Counted from the first letter of the stretch, positions 35,187 to 44,942 are shown. The stretch: 64,000 nt of DNA from Salipiger sp. CCB-MM3 (GCF_001687105.1 NZ_CP014595.1:2078501-2142500); one strand, 5' to 3'. Made by a program: numbers and translations. Notes: generated by a model not told the origin, from the letters alone.

Positions 35187-37475
35187 ATGAACATTGCGGT
35201 GACCGACGGGGTGGTGCTGACCCCCACGCCATTTTCCGAAGGGCTGGATGTGTGGTCGCGCGGCGACGGGCGACCGGGGTCGGACACCTACGCCTCGTCT
35301 GTTGCGGCGGCCTATGTTCCGGCGGATACGGATTTCGGCGGCTGTCTGGAATTGCAGAAGACCGACACCACGCAAAAGCTGCGCTACATGGGGCAGACGC
35401 CGATCCTGCCCGGCGTCTACCTGCGGGTGACGGCGCGGGTGAAGGCGATCTCGGGCAATCTGCCGTCGGTGCGCATCGCGGGCTGGGCTGGCACCGGCAA
35501 CGATGTGGCGGTGAGCGGCGTGCCGATGCAGGGGGATGCGGTGGCGCTGAGCAGCTATGGCGAGGTGGTCGAGGTCTCCGCCATCGTGGGGGCCGGGTCG
35601 CGCGCGGGCGTCGATCTGATCTGGGGCACCGGGCCGAGCTACGGGCATTTCGGGCTCGACCTGACGGGGCTGAACGGCGGGGTGGTGCGCATCGACGATC
35701 TGCAGATCGAGGATATCACCGAGGTCTTTCTGCGGCAGATGCTGGCGAGCGTCGATGTGCGCGACTATGGCGCGCTTGGCGACGGCAGCACAGACGACAG
35801 CGCCGCCTTCGAGGCCGCCGACGCGGCGGCGGATGGGCGGCTGATCATGGTGCCCTCGGGGACCTATCGCCTCGCCAATTCGGTCACTTTGGAACACCAC
35901 GTGCGCTTCGAGGGACAGCTGAGCATGCCAGCCTCGGCGATCCTGTCGCTGACCAAGGATTTCAACCTGCCCGCCTATTCCGATGCTTTCGGCGGCGACG
36001 AAGAGATTGCCTTGGCCAAGGGGCTACAGTCGCTGCTCAACAACGCCGACCACGAGAGCTTTGACATGGGGGGGCGCCGTGTCTCGATGAACGGCCCGCT
36101 GGATGTGCAGGCCGCCGTGCCGAACCGCGACACCTATTCGCAGCGCCGGGTGCTGCGCAACGGCCAGCTGCGGGCCGAGGACAGCGGCGGCTGGGGGGCG
36201 ACCAGCGTCACCAGCACCGCCACCTATTCCGCCTCGAACCAGTGGCGCCTGACCAATGTGGCCAATATCGCCAATATCGAGGTCGGCAGCCTTGTCACCG
36301 GGGCCGGGGTGGGGCGCGAGATCTACGTGAAGTCGAAGAACGTCGGCGCGCAGGAGATTACCCTCTCGCAGCCGCTGTCGGATGCGGTGGGCACGCAGAG
36401 CTACACCTTCACCCGCTTTCGCTACATGCTGGATTTCTCGGGGTTCACCAAGCTCGAGAAGTTCGAGGTCGAGGACGTGGAGTTCCAATGCTCGGAACTG
36501 GCCAGCGGGCTGATGCTGCCGCCGCTCGGCACGGTGAACGTGATCCGCAACTGCGTGTTCAACCGTCCCGGTCATCGCGGCATCACCTCGATTGGCGAGG
36601 GCTGTCAGGGGCTTTTGGTGGACCACAATCAGTTCATCAGCGCCGAGGGTGGGCTCGCCACGCAGAGCCGCCAGTCGGTGGCGATCAACACCAACGCCAA
36701 CGATGTGAAGATCCGCAACAACCGCGCCTCGCAGTTCCGCCATTTCGCGGTGATCTCGGGCGCGCAGGCGGTGATCTCGGGCAACCATTTCTTTCAGGGC
36801 GACGAGACCGGCAGCGGCATTCGCTCGGCGGGGATTGTGCTGTGCCTGCGTGCCTGCAGCACCACGATCTTTGGCAATTACATCGACAATTGCTTTGTCG
36901 AATGGACCAACGAGCGCGAGCCCGAGCCGGATTTCTCGGGCGGTTTCGGCTTTGCGGGCCTGTCGATCACCGGCAATGTCATGCTGTGCTCGAATGTCGC
37001 CGACTGGTTCTCCTTCATCGTGGTGAAGCCCTATGGCAGCGGCCATATGGTCAACGGCATGAACGTCTCGGGCAATCTCTTCCGCGCGGTGGGCGGCACG
37101 ATCACCCGGGTCGAGCGGGTCGACACCTCCTTTGCCGGGCTCGAATTGGGCGCGATGCGCCGGGTGTTCATGCAGGAGAACACCTTCCACAATATCGACC
37201 TGCAGACCGAGAACCCGCTGCAGGTGACCCATGACCAGAACACCCATGCCGCGACATGGGTGGTTGCAACCGGCAACAAGCTTCCCTTCGGCGGGCGGGC
37301 GCGGCAGGTGCAAAGCCTCGTGCTCACCTCGCGGCCGCGCAATGGCGCGAATGTCACCGCCTTTGTCACGCCCTATACCTCGGCGGAGCAGGGCAGCGGG
37401 GCGTCCGACGTGCATGTGATCTGGCCCGAGCCGGTGCTGGGCGATCTAACGTTGCTGGTGCGCATGGATACGTGA
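35187..37475 (+). CDS. Large right-handed beta-helix protein (pectate-lyase-3 type)
   Basis: 762 aa. After an N-terminal beta-sandwich-like domain (about 1-185), VDVRDYGALGDGSTDDSAAFEAA marks the pectate-lyase-3/GH28-related start of a parallel beta-helix, with many Asn-containing turns later (IRNCVFN, IRNNRAS, ISGNHFF, IFGNYIDN, ITGNVML, VSGNLFR). No signal peptide is visible, so export, if any, uses another route. Such proteins are polysaccharide lyases, adhesins or phage tailspike-like enzymes; no phage genes are nearby. GAGGAAG precedes the ATG. Confidence 0.78.
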   Translation: MNIAVTDGVVLTPTPFSEGLDVWSRGDGRPGSDTYASSVAAAYVPADTDFGGCLELQKTDTTQKLRYMGQTPILPGVYLRVTARVKAISGNLPSVRIAGWAGTGNDVAVSGVPMQGDAVALSSYGEVVEVSAIVGAGSRAGVDLIWGTGPSYGHFGLDLTGLNGGVVRIDDLQIEDITEVFLRQMLASVDVRDYGALGDGSTDDSAAFEAADAAADGRLIMVPSGTYRLANSVTLEHHVRFEGQLSMPASAILSLTKDFNLPAYSDAFGGDEEIALAKGLQSLLNNADHESFDMGGRRVSMNGPLDVQAAVPNRDTYSQRRVLRNGQLRAEDSGGWGATSVTSTATYSASNQWRLTNVANIANIEVGSLVTGAGVGREIYVKSKNVGAQEITLSQPLSDAVGTQSYTFTRFRYMLDFSGFTKLEKFEVEDVEFQCSELASGLMLPPLGTVNVIRNCVFNRPGHRGITSIGEGCQGLLVDHNQFISAEGGLATQSRQSVAINTNANDVKIRNNRASQFRHFAVISGAQAVISGNHFFQGDETGSGIRSAGIVLCLRACSTTIFGNYIDNCFVEWTNEREPEPDFSGGFGFAGLSITGNVMLCSNVADWFSFIVVKPYGSGHMVNGMNVSGNLFRAVGGTITRVERVDTSFAGLELGAMRRVFMQENTFHNIDLQTENPLQVTHDQNTHAATWVVATGNKLPFGGRARQVQSLVLTSRPRNGANVTAFVTPYTSAEQGSGASDVHVIWPEPVLGDLTLLVRMDT

Positions 37476-37518
37476 CCCTGCGCATCGGCGGATCGGACCG
37501 GCGCCAAAAGGCGCCGTT

Positions 37519-38187
37519 TCAGAACTGCGTCCAGAGGCCAAGCAGAAGCCCCGCGCTGGTGTCTCCGACCAGCCCCCAGCTGGCACCGATCTCGGCCTGC
37601 AGCCGCTCGCGCAGCGGCAGCACCACCGATGGGGCCAGCCGCACGAAACCGGGATCGCCGCGCTGCACTCCGGTCTGCACCTGCAGGATCGCCTTGCGCC
37701 GCTGCGGCAGGTTGAGCCCAAGCGTCAGGTCCATCTTCACGTCGGTGCCCGCCGCGCCGCGCAGCTCCGCCAGTATGTCGGCATTGAGCCAGCCGCGCGC
37801 GTGGCTGAGCCCCAGCGACAGCCCGGGGCGCAGCGCCTGATGGCCTTCGATCCGTCCCGCCCCCAGTTCCGCGCTCAGCCGCATCGGGCCCGCGCCGATC
37901 AGCGGCAGGCGCAGGAACAGCAGCGATTTGCCCGCGCCCGAGATCGCCCGCCCAAGATCGGCACCAATCGTCACCCGCGGGCTCAGCCCATATTCGACAT
38001 AGAGTGTGTCGTACCGCCCGCTGGGCAGTTGCCACCCCTGAAGCCCGTAGCTCTGCGGCCATGTGAGCCGCGTGGTCGAACTGGCGAAACCCGCGCCGCG
38101 CTCTTGCAGCCAAGCCCCCGCCTGCAGCGGCCCGGCGCAGAGCCAGAGCAGCCCGCAAAGCACACCGAGCCGTGCCAACCTCCGCAT
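37519..38187 (-). CDS. Exported protein, probably outer-membrane beta-barrel
   Basis: 222 aa with a signal peptide (MRRLARLGVLCGLLWLCAGPLQA) and alternating hydrophobic/polar strands separated by short turns, ending in TQF, an aromatic terminus typical of outer-membrane barrels. No family recognised. Convergent with the beta-helix gene. Confidence 0.65.
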   Translation of the reverse strand: MRRLARLGVLCGLLWLCAGPLQAGAWLQERGAGFASSTTRLTWPQSYGLQGWQLPSGRYDTLYVEYGLSPRVTIGADLGRAISGAGKSLLFLRLPLIGAGPMRLSAELGAGRIEGHQALRPGLSLGLSHARGWLNADILAELRGAAGTDVKMDLTLGLNLPQRRKAILQVQTGVQRGDPGFVRLAPSVVLPLRERLQAEIGASWGLVGDTSAGLLLGLWTQF

Positions 38188-38384
38188 AAGCGCCTCCCTT
38201 GCGGAAAGCCTGCTCCGGACGTGGTTAACGTGGGGTGAATATGGCGCAGGACCCTCGGCGAGCGCTCGGCGATCCCATGGCGATCTCTTGGCGACCACAC
38301 GTCATCTGGACACTGGACGGAGTGCCGCGATCGGATATGCTGCAAGTGCAAAACAGCCCTACAGAGGGGCGGGGAGGGGCAGCC

Positions 38385-39026
38385 ATGACCGGATCGGTGA
38401 TCACCGTCGCACAGCAGAAGGGGGGCTCGGGCAAGACCACGCTCTCGGCCAATCTGGCGATCGGATTTCTTGCGCAGGGCAAATCCGTGGCGCTGGTGGA
38501 CATCGACCCGCAGGGTAGCCTCGGGCGCTGGTTCATGACCCGTCTGGAACGCGATCCCGAGGCGCTCGGCGCGCTGGAGTTCGCCACCTCCTCGGCCTGG
38601 GGGGTCACCTACGAGTGCCGCAAGCTGTCGGGCAGCCACGACGTGGTGATCGTCGACACGCCGCCCAAGGCCGACAGCGATCTGCGCCCGGCGCTGCGTG
38701 CCGCCGATCTTGTGGTGGTGCCGGTCTCGATGAGCCATCTCGACCTCTGGGCCACCGAGGGTGTGCTCGATCTGGCCCGCCGCGAGAACCGCGAGGCGAT
38801 GGTGGTGCTCAACCGCACCCGCCCCGGCACCCGGCTTTCGGGCGAGATCTCCGAGGCGGTGGGCGCTATGGACGTGCGCATCGCCGCCGCGCAACTGGCC
38901 AACCGGGTGGCCTATGCCGAGGCCTTCGGGCGGGGGCAAAGCGCCGCCGAAGGGCGCAAGACCCCGGCCCGCGCCGAGGTCGCCGCGCTGACGGCAGAGG
39001 TGGCGGAGGCGCTGGCAAACGGGTAA
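38385..39026 (+). CDS. Orphan ParA-family ATPase
   Basis: 213 aa. Deviant Walker A QQKGGSGKTTLSANLA, Walker A' LVDIDPQGSLGRW, Walker B VIVDTPPK. No parB gene is nearby, so it is probably a cargo-positioning ATPase (like PpfA or MinD relatives), not a chromosome-partition pair. GGGGAGG precedes the ATG. The next gene starts 31 bases later and may encode a partner. Confidence 0.88.
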   Translation: MTGSVITVAQQKGGSGKTTLSANLAIGFLAQGKSVALVDIDPQGSLGRWFMTRLERDPEALGALEFATSSAWGVTYECRKLSGSHDVVIVDTPPKADSDLRPALRAADLVVVPVSMSHLDLWATEGVLDLARRENREAMVVLNRTRPGTRLSGEISEAVGAMDVRIAAAQLANRVAYAEAFGRGQSAAEGRKTPARAEVAALTAEVAEALANG

Positions 39027-39056
39027 AGCGTGCCGCAACAGGAGACATGCCCGCCC

Positions 39057-39917
39057 ATGACCGAGATGACCGATACCACAGACCACGCCGCGCTTGCCGA
39101 GACGATCCGCCGACACCAAGAGGGGCAGGGCCAGCCGATCTCGCGGCTCGGGTATTTCTGCGCGCCCTTCCGGCCCGCCGACGGCCCGTTTGCCGACAAG
39201 GTGATCAAGGTCTATCGCGGGCTGCCCGACGGCGCGAAGCTGGAGCGGCTGGCGCAGGCGCATGACGCCTATGTCGCGGCGCTCCAGCAGACCGGCGTGC
39301 CGCTGCCGCAGACCGAGTTTCTGCTGATGGAAACCGAGCAGGGCCGCATTCCGGTGATCCTCCAAGAGGCGCTGCCCGAAAGCGCGCTGATGCGCCCGCG
39401 CATGCAACGCGAGGATCTGGCCTCGACGCTGGCGATGATGGAGGCCGCGGGTCAGGTCATCGCGCAGTTCTGGAACAACGCCGATCAGCTTGAAGGGCGG
39501 GTGGGCTTCCACCCGTCGATTCGCAACTTCGCGGTGCTGGACGGTCAGGCGATCTTTTACGACACTTTCCCGCCGCTGATCGGCTACAGCCGCGACGAGA
39601 TGGGCGAGCTTCTGCTGCTGTTCTCGGAAAAGCGCCTGATGCGCTGGGTCGGTCCCTTCCTCAAGGCGAAGGTCACCGGCATTCAGGACGAATGGTATTC
39701 GGCCCCCGAGACGCTCGTCGGCCTCGTCGGCTCCGCCTGCCGCCTGCGCCCCGAGCATGCGGGCGCCTATCTCGACTGGGGCCGCGACTTCGCTCCGCGC
39801 GCCATGCCGCGCTTTGCCGAGGAGGCTCTGGAAGGGCTTTCGCAGCCGCCGCGGCTGCCGGGCTATTGGACCGGGTTCCGCAAGCTGCTGGGGCTGCAGG
39901 GCGAGCCCAATCTCTGA
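39057..39917 (+). CDS. Uncharacterised protein next to ParA, kinase-like motif
   Basis: 286 aa, no signal or membrane segment. HPSIRNFAVLDGQAIFYDTFPP resembles the catalytic loop and metal-binding Asp region of aminoglycoside-phosphotransferase-like kinases (H-x4-N ... D), and LLMETEQGRIPVILQEALP looks like the hinge region. This is a visual resemblance only. It is probably co-transcribed with the ParA gene. The ATG at 39057 has AGGAG about 12 bases upstream. Confidence 0.7.
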   Translation: MTEMTDTTDHAALAETIRRHQEGQGQPISRLGYFCAPFRPADGPFADKVIKVYRGLPDGAKLERLAQAHDAYVAALQQTGVPLPQTEFLLMETEQGRIPVILQEALPESALMRPRMQREDLASTLAMMEAAGQVIAQFWNNADQLEGRVGFHPSIRNFAVLDGQAIFYDTFPPLIGYSRDEMGELLLLFSEKRLMRWVGPFLKAKVTGIQDEWYSAPETLVGLVGSACRLRPEHAGAYLDWGRDFAPRAMPRFAEEALEGLSQPPRLPGYWTGFRKLLGLQGEPNL

Positions 39918-39940
39918 GCGCAGCCCTGGCTCGGTCGCCG

Positions 39941-39967
39941 GATGTGCGTATTTGAGAAGAGAAGAAG
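39941..39967 (+). repeat. Rhodobacterial 3' element, copy 3
   Basis: GATGTGCGTATTTGAG followed by AAGAGAAGAAG, 23 bases after the uncharacterised gene's stop, same orientation. Confidence 0.55.
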
Positions 39968-40144
39968 CGGCAGGCGCCGCGCAGGGGTTTGAGGGTAATC
40001 TGCCGTTAACCCTGATCGCATAGATGTGGCTGTGCGGTACAGGCTGGCGAGCCGATGACCGCAAGAGGAGAAGCCTCGCGGTCCCGCGGCCTTGTTGCTT
40101 TCCCGGGGTGCCGGATCGCGGGGTGGACCCGCGCGCTCCCCTTG

Positions 40145-40168
40145 CTTCTTCTCTTTGAAAATACGCAC
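40145..40168 (-). repeat. Rhodobacterial 3' element, copy 4
   Basis: On the minus strand GTGCGTATTTTC then AAAGAGAAGAAG, downstream of the transaldolase gene and in its orientation. Confidence 0.58.
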
Positions 40169-40227
40169 GGCGGAACTTAGCGGCGGGGCGCGCAGCCGGG
40201 GCGGGTCCATAGGTTTCGGAAATGCTA

Positions 40228-40263
40228 AAGAAAAAGGCCCGCCTCCTGCAGAGGCGGACCTTT
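40228..40263 (-). terminator. Terminator of the transaldolase gene
   Basis: AAAGGTCCGCCTC and GAGGCGGGCCTTT arms (one wobble) followed on the minus strand by further T; 25 bases after the stop. Confidence 0.75.
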
Positions 40264-40287
40264 GGTGTCCCGGATGGGAGGAGGCGA

Positions 40288-40941
40288 TCAGACGATCTTG
40301 ATGCCAGCCTTTTCGGCATCGGCGACGAAAGCGGCGAGGCCCTTGTCGGTCAGCACGTGGTTGGCCATCGCCTTGATCACGGCGGGCGGCGCGGTGCAGA
40401 CGTCGGCGCCGATCTTGGCGCAATCCGACATGTGGTTGGCCGAGCGGATCGAGGCGGCCAGCACCTGCGTCTCATAGCCGTAGTTGTCGTAGATCTGGCG
40501 GATGTCGGCGATCAGCTGCAGCCCGTCGAGGTTCAGATCGTCGAGGCGACCGATGAAGGGCGAGATGAAGGTCGCGCCAGCCTTGGCGGCGAGCAGCGCC
40601 TGATTGGCCGAGAAGCAGAGCGTCACATTGACCATGTTGCCCTCTTCCGAGAGCACTTTGCAGGCCTTGAGGCCATCCCAGGTCAGCGGCACTTTCACCG
40701 CGATATTGGGGGCGATCTCGGCCAGCTTGCGGCCTTCTTCGATCATCGCCTCGGCCTCGAGCGCGACCACCTCGGCGGAGACGGGGCCCGGCACCATCTC
40801 GCAGATTTCCTTGGTGACCTCGAGGATGTCACGGCCGGATTTGGCGATCAGCGAGGGGTTGGTGGTGACGCCGTCCACCATGCCGAGCTCGTGCAGCTCG
40901 CGGATGGCATCGACATCGGCGGTATCGACAAAGAATTTCAT
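40288..40941 (-). CDS. tal: Transaldolase (short, TalC/FSA-like)
   Basis: 217 aa (beta/alpha)8 enzyme of the short class. [16 protein letters not shown] and [14 protein letters not shown] are family starts; the Schiff-base Lys lies in NIAVKVPLT, and [27 protein letters not shown] follows. Transfers dihydroxyacetone units in the pentose-phosphate pathway, or acts as fructose-6-phosphate aldolase; the two are hard to separate by eye. Cytoplasmic. Divergent from priA. Confidence 0.93.
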   Translation of the reverse strand: MKFFVDTADVDAIRELHELGMVDGVTTNPSLIAKSGRDILEVTKEICEMVPGPVSAEVVALEAEAMIEEGRKLAEIAPNIAVKVPLTWDGLKACKVLSEEGNMVNVTLCFSANQALLAAKAGATFISPFIGRLDDLNLDGLQLIADIRQIYDNYGYETQVLAASIRSANHMSDCAKIGADVCTAPPAVIKAMANHVLTDKGLAAFVADAEKAGIKIV

Positions 40942-41048
40942 CTGGGTAAGCCCTCCAGGCTTGGCTTGGCATTCGGTCGCGCCTGTCTTACCTCATGAGA
41001 TGAGGGGCGGGAACCCCCTAGAAAATAGCGCTAACGGACCTGCCCTCA

Positions 41049-43238
41049 ATGGATGATTACTTTGACGAAGGCACGCTGATCTCGGTGCTGACCACGCAAC
41101 CGCTGGATCGGCTGCTGGACTATAAGGCGCCCGCGGGTGGCTGTGCGCAGGGGGCGTTTGTCGAGGTGCCGCTGGGGCCGCGCAAGGTGTTCGGCGTGGT
41201 CTGGGGGCCGGGGCAGGGCGGCTTCGATCCCGCCAAGGTGCGCGGCGCGTCGCGGGTGCTCGAAGCGGCGCCGATGCGCGCGGAACTGCGGGAATTCCTT
41301 GAGCGATCCGCGGATTACACGTTGACGCCGCGCACCGCGATGCTGCGGCTTGCCACCCGCGCGCCGGGGCTGGGCGAGGCGCCCTCGATGCGCAAGATCT
41401 ACCGCCGCGGTGACAGCGTGCCCGAGCGGCTCACCGATGCGCGGCGCCGGGTGCTGGAGGTGCTCGACGAGATGGGCGGCCTGTCGCTGACGCTGAAGGA
41501 ACTGGCCGATGCCGCCGGGGTGACCTCTTCGGTGGTCAAGGGGCTGGCAAAGCTCGGGGCCGTGCGTGAGGAGGAGGCGCCGCGCGATACCGCCTTTGCC
41601 CGGCTCGATCCGAACTATGGCGGCAAGGCGTTGACCGAGGATCAGGCCAAGGCCGCCGAGGAGCTGCGCGCCGGGGTGCGCTCGGGCAAGTACGGTACGG
41701 TGCTGCTGAAGGGGGTGACCGGCTCGGGCAAGACCGAGGTCTACCTCGAGGCGGTTGCCGAAGCGCTGCGCAAGGGCCGGCAGGCGCTGGTGCTGCTGCC
41801 CGAGATCGCGCTGACCTCGGAATTCCTGACCCGGGTCGAGGCGCGCTTCGGGGCGCGGCCCGCCGAGTGGCACTCTGGGGTCACGGTGACCGAGCGTCGG
41901 CGGGTCTGGCGGCAGGTGGCCGAGGGCGGCGCGCAGCTGGTGGTGGGGGCGCGTTCGGCGCTGTTCCTGCCGTTCCGCGATCTTGGCCTGACGGTCGTCG
42001 ATGAGGAGCACGACACCTCCTACAAGCAGGAGGAGGGTGTGCTCTACAACGCCCGCGACATGGCGGTGCTGCGCGCTTCGATCTGCGCGGGGCGGGTGGT
42101 GCTGGCCTCGGCGACGCCCTCGCTCGAGAGCTGGGCCAATGCCGACGCAGGCAAGTACCAGCGGCTCGATCTGGTCTCGCGCTTCGGCCCGGCGGTGATG
42201 CCGGAGATGCGCGCGCTCGACATGCGCGGCGAGGACCTGCCGGGCAGCCGCTGGATCTCGCCCTCGTTGCAGGCGGCGGTGAAGCGGCGGATCGCGCAGG
42301 GCGAGCAGTCTTTGCTGTTCCTCAACCGGCGCGGCTACGCGCCGGTCACCATCTGCCGCGCCTGCGGTCACCAGATCGCCTGCCCGCATTGCGACGCGCG
42401 CATGGTCGAGCACCGCTTCCAGCAGCGGCTGATCTGCCACCAGTGTGGCGAGAGCACGCCGAAGCCGGAAAAGTGCCCTTCCTGCGAGGTCGAGGGCAAG
42501 CTGGCGGCGGTCGGGCCGGGGGTCGAGCGGCTGGCCGAGGAGGCGGCGGAGGTCTTTCCCGACGCGCGGTTGGCGGTGCTCTCGTCGGACCTCTTCGGCT
42601 CGGCGCGGCAGCTGAAGGCGGAGATCGAGAAGATCGCCATGGGCGGGGCCGACATCGTCATCGGCACGCAGCTGGTGGCCAAGGGGCACAACTTTCCGAA
42701 CCTGACCCTCGTGGGGGTGATCGACGCCGATCTGGGGCTGCAGGGTTCGGACCTGCGCGCCGCCGAGCGCACCTTTCAGCTGATGCGGCAGGTGGCCGGG
42801 CGCGCGGGCCGGGCCGAGAAGCCGGGCACGGCGCTTTTGCAGACCTTCCAGCCCGAGCACCCGGTGATCCGGGCGATCCTTTCGGGCGACGAAGAGGGCT
42901 TTTGGAAGGCCGAAGCCGATGAGCGCCGCGCCGCCGGGATGCCGCCCTATGGCCGCCTCGCGGGGGTGATCCTGTCGTCGACCGAGGTGCAGGACGTGTT
43001 CGATCTGGGCAACGCCATGGCGCGGCAGGACGGCCCGCTGCGGCGGATCGGTGCGCAGATTTACGGGCCTGCGCCTGCGCCCATCGCGCGGGTGCGCGGG
43101 CGGCACCGGGTGCGGCTGCTGGTGAAGGCTCCGAAGGGAGTGGCGTTGCAGGCGGCGCTGGCGGAATGGGCCGGGCAGTTCCGGCTCAAGGGCGAGCTGC
43201 GCATGGCGATCGACATCGACCCGCAGAGCTTTTTCTGA
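41049..43238 (+). CDS. priA: Primosomal protein N' (PriA helicase)
   Basis: 729 aa 3'-5' helicase that restarts stalled replication forks. Order: N-terminal 3'BD (VPLGPRKVFGVVWG), winged-helix region, Walker A KGVTGSGKTEVYL, DEEH in VVDEEHDTSYKQ, motif with SATPSLESW, a zinc-binding region with eight Cys (CRACGHQIACPHCDARM, CHQCGESTPKPEKCPSC), GTQLVAKGHNFPNL, and QVAGRAGR. Start and length are normal. Confidence 0.96.
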   Translation: MDDYFDEGTLISVLTTQPLDRLLDYKAPAGGCAQGAFVEVPLGPRKVFGVVWGPGQGGFDPAKVRGASRVLEAAPMRAELREFLERSADYTLTPRTAMLRLATRAPGLGEAPSMRKIYRRGDSVPERLTDARRRVLEVLDEMGGLSLTLKELADAAGVTSSVVKGLAKLGAVREEEAPRDTAFARLDPNYGGKALTEDQAKAAEELRAGVRSGKYGTVLLKGVTGSGKTEVYLEAVAEALRKGRQALVLLPEIALTSEFLTRVEARFGARPAEWHSGVTVTERRRVWRQVAEGGAQLVVGARSALFLPFRDLGLTVVDEEHDTSYKQEEGVLYNARDMAVLRASICAGRVVLASATPSLESWANADAGKYQRLDLVSRFGPAVMPEMRALDMRGEDLPGSRWISPSLQAAVKRRIAQGEQSLLFLNRRGYAPVTICRACGHQIACPHCDARMVEHRFQQRLICHQCGESTPKPEKCPSCEVEGKLAAVGPGVERLAEEAAEVFPDARLAVLSSDLFGSARQLKAEIEKIAMGGADIVIGTQLVAKGHNFPNLTLVGVIDADLGLQGSDLRAAERTFQLMRQVAGRAGRAEKPGTALLQTFQPEHPVIRAILSGDEEGFWKAEADERRAAGMPPYGRLAGVILSSTEVQDVFDLGNAMARQDGPLRRIGAQIYGPAPAPIARVRGRHRVRLLVKAPKGVALQAALAEWAGQFRLKGELRMAIDIDPQSFF

Positions 43239-43267
43239 CGGCAGCGATACGGCAGGCGCGCGCGCCT

Positions 43268-43738
43268 CTACCCCGCGCGGTTCAGTTTCGTGCTCAGGTG
43301 GATCAGGCTCTCGGAGCTTTTCACCCCGCGCGCCTCGGCGATCTTGTCGAGCGTGGCGTCCAGCTCTTCGGTGCTGCGCGCGCTCACCTGCACCAGCAGA
43401 TCGACCCGGCCCGAAGTGGTATGCGCCGCCTCGACCGCTGGCATCTGGCGCAGCCGGGCGAGCACCTCGGGCTGGCTGCGCGGCTCGATACAGACCAGCA
43501 CCGTGGCGCGGATCGGCGCCTTCAGCGCGGCGCCGCGGCGCAGGGTGAAGCCGGCGATGATCCCGCGCGAGAGCAGCCGGTCGATCCGCGCCTGCACCGT
43601 GGTGCGCGCCAGCCCCAGCCGACGCGCAAGATCGGCCACCGGCAGCCGGGCATCGGCCTCGAGCAGGGCGATGAGCTGACGGTCGGTTTCGTCGATCTGT
43701 CCGGTTCTGTCGTCAATCTGCGGCATGATGCCTGACAT
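43268..43738 (-). CDS. Lrp/AsnC-family regulator
   Basis: 156 aa: N-terminal HTH (DETDRQLIALLEADARLPVADLARRLGLARTTVQARIDRL) and C-terminal RAM ligand-binding domain (RATVLVCIEPRSQPEVLARL, AAHTTSGRVDLLVQV). It is divergent from the decarboxylase gene with a 76-base gap, so it probably controls that gene in response to an amino acid such as ornithine or lysine. A second Met four codons in is an alternative start. Confidence 0.88.
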   Translation of the reverse strand: MSGIMPQIDDRTGQIDETDRQLIALLEADARLPVADLARRLGLARTTVQARIDRLLSRGIIAGFTLRRGAALKAPIRATVLVCIEPRSQPEVLARLRQMPAVEAAHTTSGRVDLLVQVSARSTEELDATLDKIAEARGVKSSESLIHLSTKLNRAG

Positions 43739-43814
43739 TCTGTTCCATCTGCCACGCGGATCCGAGCGTTTTCTGCGCCATGCTTAAAGAAAACGCAGCA
43801 GGAGGCAGTGACAC

Positions 43815-44942
43815 ATGCGGATCGACCCCAGTCTATCGCCGACGCCGGAAAGCTGGCTCGCGGCCAATGCGCCCGACGCGCCGGTGTTTTTCTTTCACCC
43901 GGAGCGGCTGGCCGAAGTGGCGCGAGAGTTTCGGGCGGGGTTTCCGGGGCTGGTGACTTACGCAGTGAAGGCCAACCCCGCGCCCGAGATGATCCGCGCG
44001 CTGCACGGCGCAGGGATCACCGCCTTCGACGTCGCCTCGCCCGCCGAAATGGCGCTGGTGCGCGCCCATGCGCCCGGCGCGGCGCTGCATTATCACAACC
44101 CGGTCCGCTCGGCGGCAGAGATCACGGTGGGCGTCGAGGCGGGCTGCGTGTCGTGGTCCGTCGACCGCGCCAGCGAGCTTGAGAAGCTGCGCAGCCTGCC
44201 CGCGGGCACCGAGATCGCCGTGCGCCTGAAGCTGCCGGTGGCGGGCGCGGCCTATGACTTCGGGGCCAAGTTCGGCGCCACGCCCGATCAGGCGGCGGCG
44301 CTGCTCCGGCGTGTGGCCGAACTGGGCTTCACCCCCTCGCTCACCTTCCATCCCGGCACGCAATGCGCCTCGCCCGAGCCATGGGCGCGCTACATCGCCG
44401 AGGCCGCCGCGGTGGCGCGCTCGGCCAATGTGGTGCTGCACCGGCTCAACGTGGGTGGCGGCTTTCCGGCGCACCGCGACACCGACCGCCCCGATCTGCA
44501 GGCGATCTTCGACACCATCCGCGAGGTCACCGAAGGCGCGTTCGACACCGCGCCGCAGCTGGTCTGCGAGCCGGGCCGCGCGCTGGCCGCCGAGGCGCTC
44601 ACGCTGGCGCTGCGGGTGAAGGGCGTGGACGAGGAGGCGGTCTTTCTCAACGATGGCGTTTACGGCGGGCTGGCGGAATGGCGCGACATCGCACCGATGA
44701 GCCGGGTGCGCCCGGTGGCTGCTGCGGGCGGTGCGCTTTGCGGCGCTTTGCGGCGGCGCATCGTCTTTGGTCCGACCTGCGACAGCATCGACCGGCTACC
44801 GGAATTGCTGCCGCTGCCCGGTGACTTGGCGGAGGGGGATTACCTGCTCTTCGAGGGCATGGGGGCCTATTCGCGCGCGCTTGTCACCGGCTTCAACGGC
44901 TATGGTGTACGCAGAGTCGTGGAAATCGAAAAACAGTCCTGA
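43815..44942 (+). CDS. Fold-type III PLP decarboxylase (ornithine/lysine decarboxylase-like)
   Basis: 375 aa. The PLP Lys lies in TYAVKANPAPEMI, followed by FDVASPAEMALV; FHPGTQC, LNVGGGFP, CEPGRALAAEA, GPTCDSID and GDYLLFEGMGAYS complete the ODC/DAP-decarboxylase pattern. The Cys in GPTCDS is the ODC partner-site cysteine. It makes putrescine or a related diamine from ornithine. GGAGG precedes the ATG. Control by the divergent Lrp regulator is inferred. Confidence 0.88.
   Translation: MRIDPSLSPTPESWLAANAPDAPVFFFHPERLAEVAREFRAGFPGLVTYAVKANPAPEMIRALHGAGITAFDVASPAEMALVRAHAPGAALHYHNPVRSAAEITVGVEAGCVSWSVDRASELEKLRSLPAGTEIAVRLKLPVAGAAYDFGAKFGATPDQAAALLRRVAELGFTPSLTFHPGTQCASPEPWARYIAEAAAVARSANVVLHRLNVGGGFPAHRDTDRPDLQAIFDTIREVTEGAFDTAPQLVCEPGRALAAEALTLALRVKGVDEEAVFLNDGVYGGLAEWRDIAPMSRVRPVAAAGGALCGALRRRIVFGPTCDSIDRLPELLPLPGDLAEGDYLLFEGMGAYSRALVTGFNGYGVRRVVEIEKQS

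Larger units (their letters stand above)
39918..40287. other. Intergenic region with two facing 3' elements
   Basis: About 370 bases between convergent genes. It contains one 3' element in plus orientation, one in minus orientation and the transaldolase terminator. No gene-like frame. Confidence 0.6.

Noticed and set aside
37983..40319. 778-codon minus-strand frame
   Set aside because: Spans the ParA and neighbouring genes and an intergenic repeat region in antisense; no protein family character.
41046..43106. 686-codon minus-strand frame
   Set aside because: Shadow of priA, whose motifs are unambiguous.
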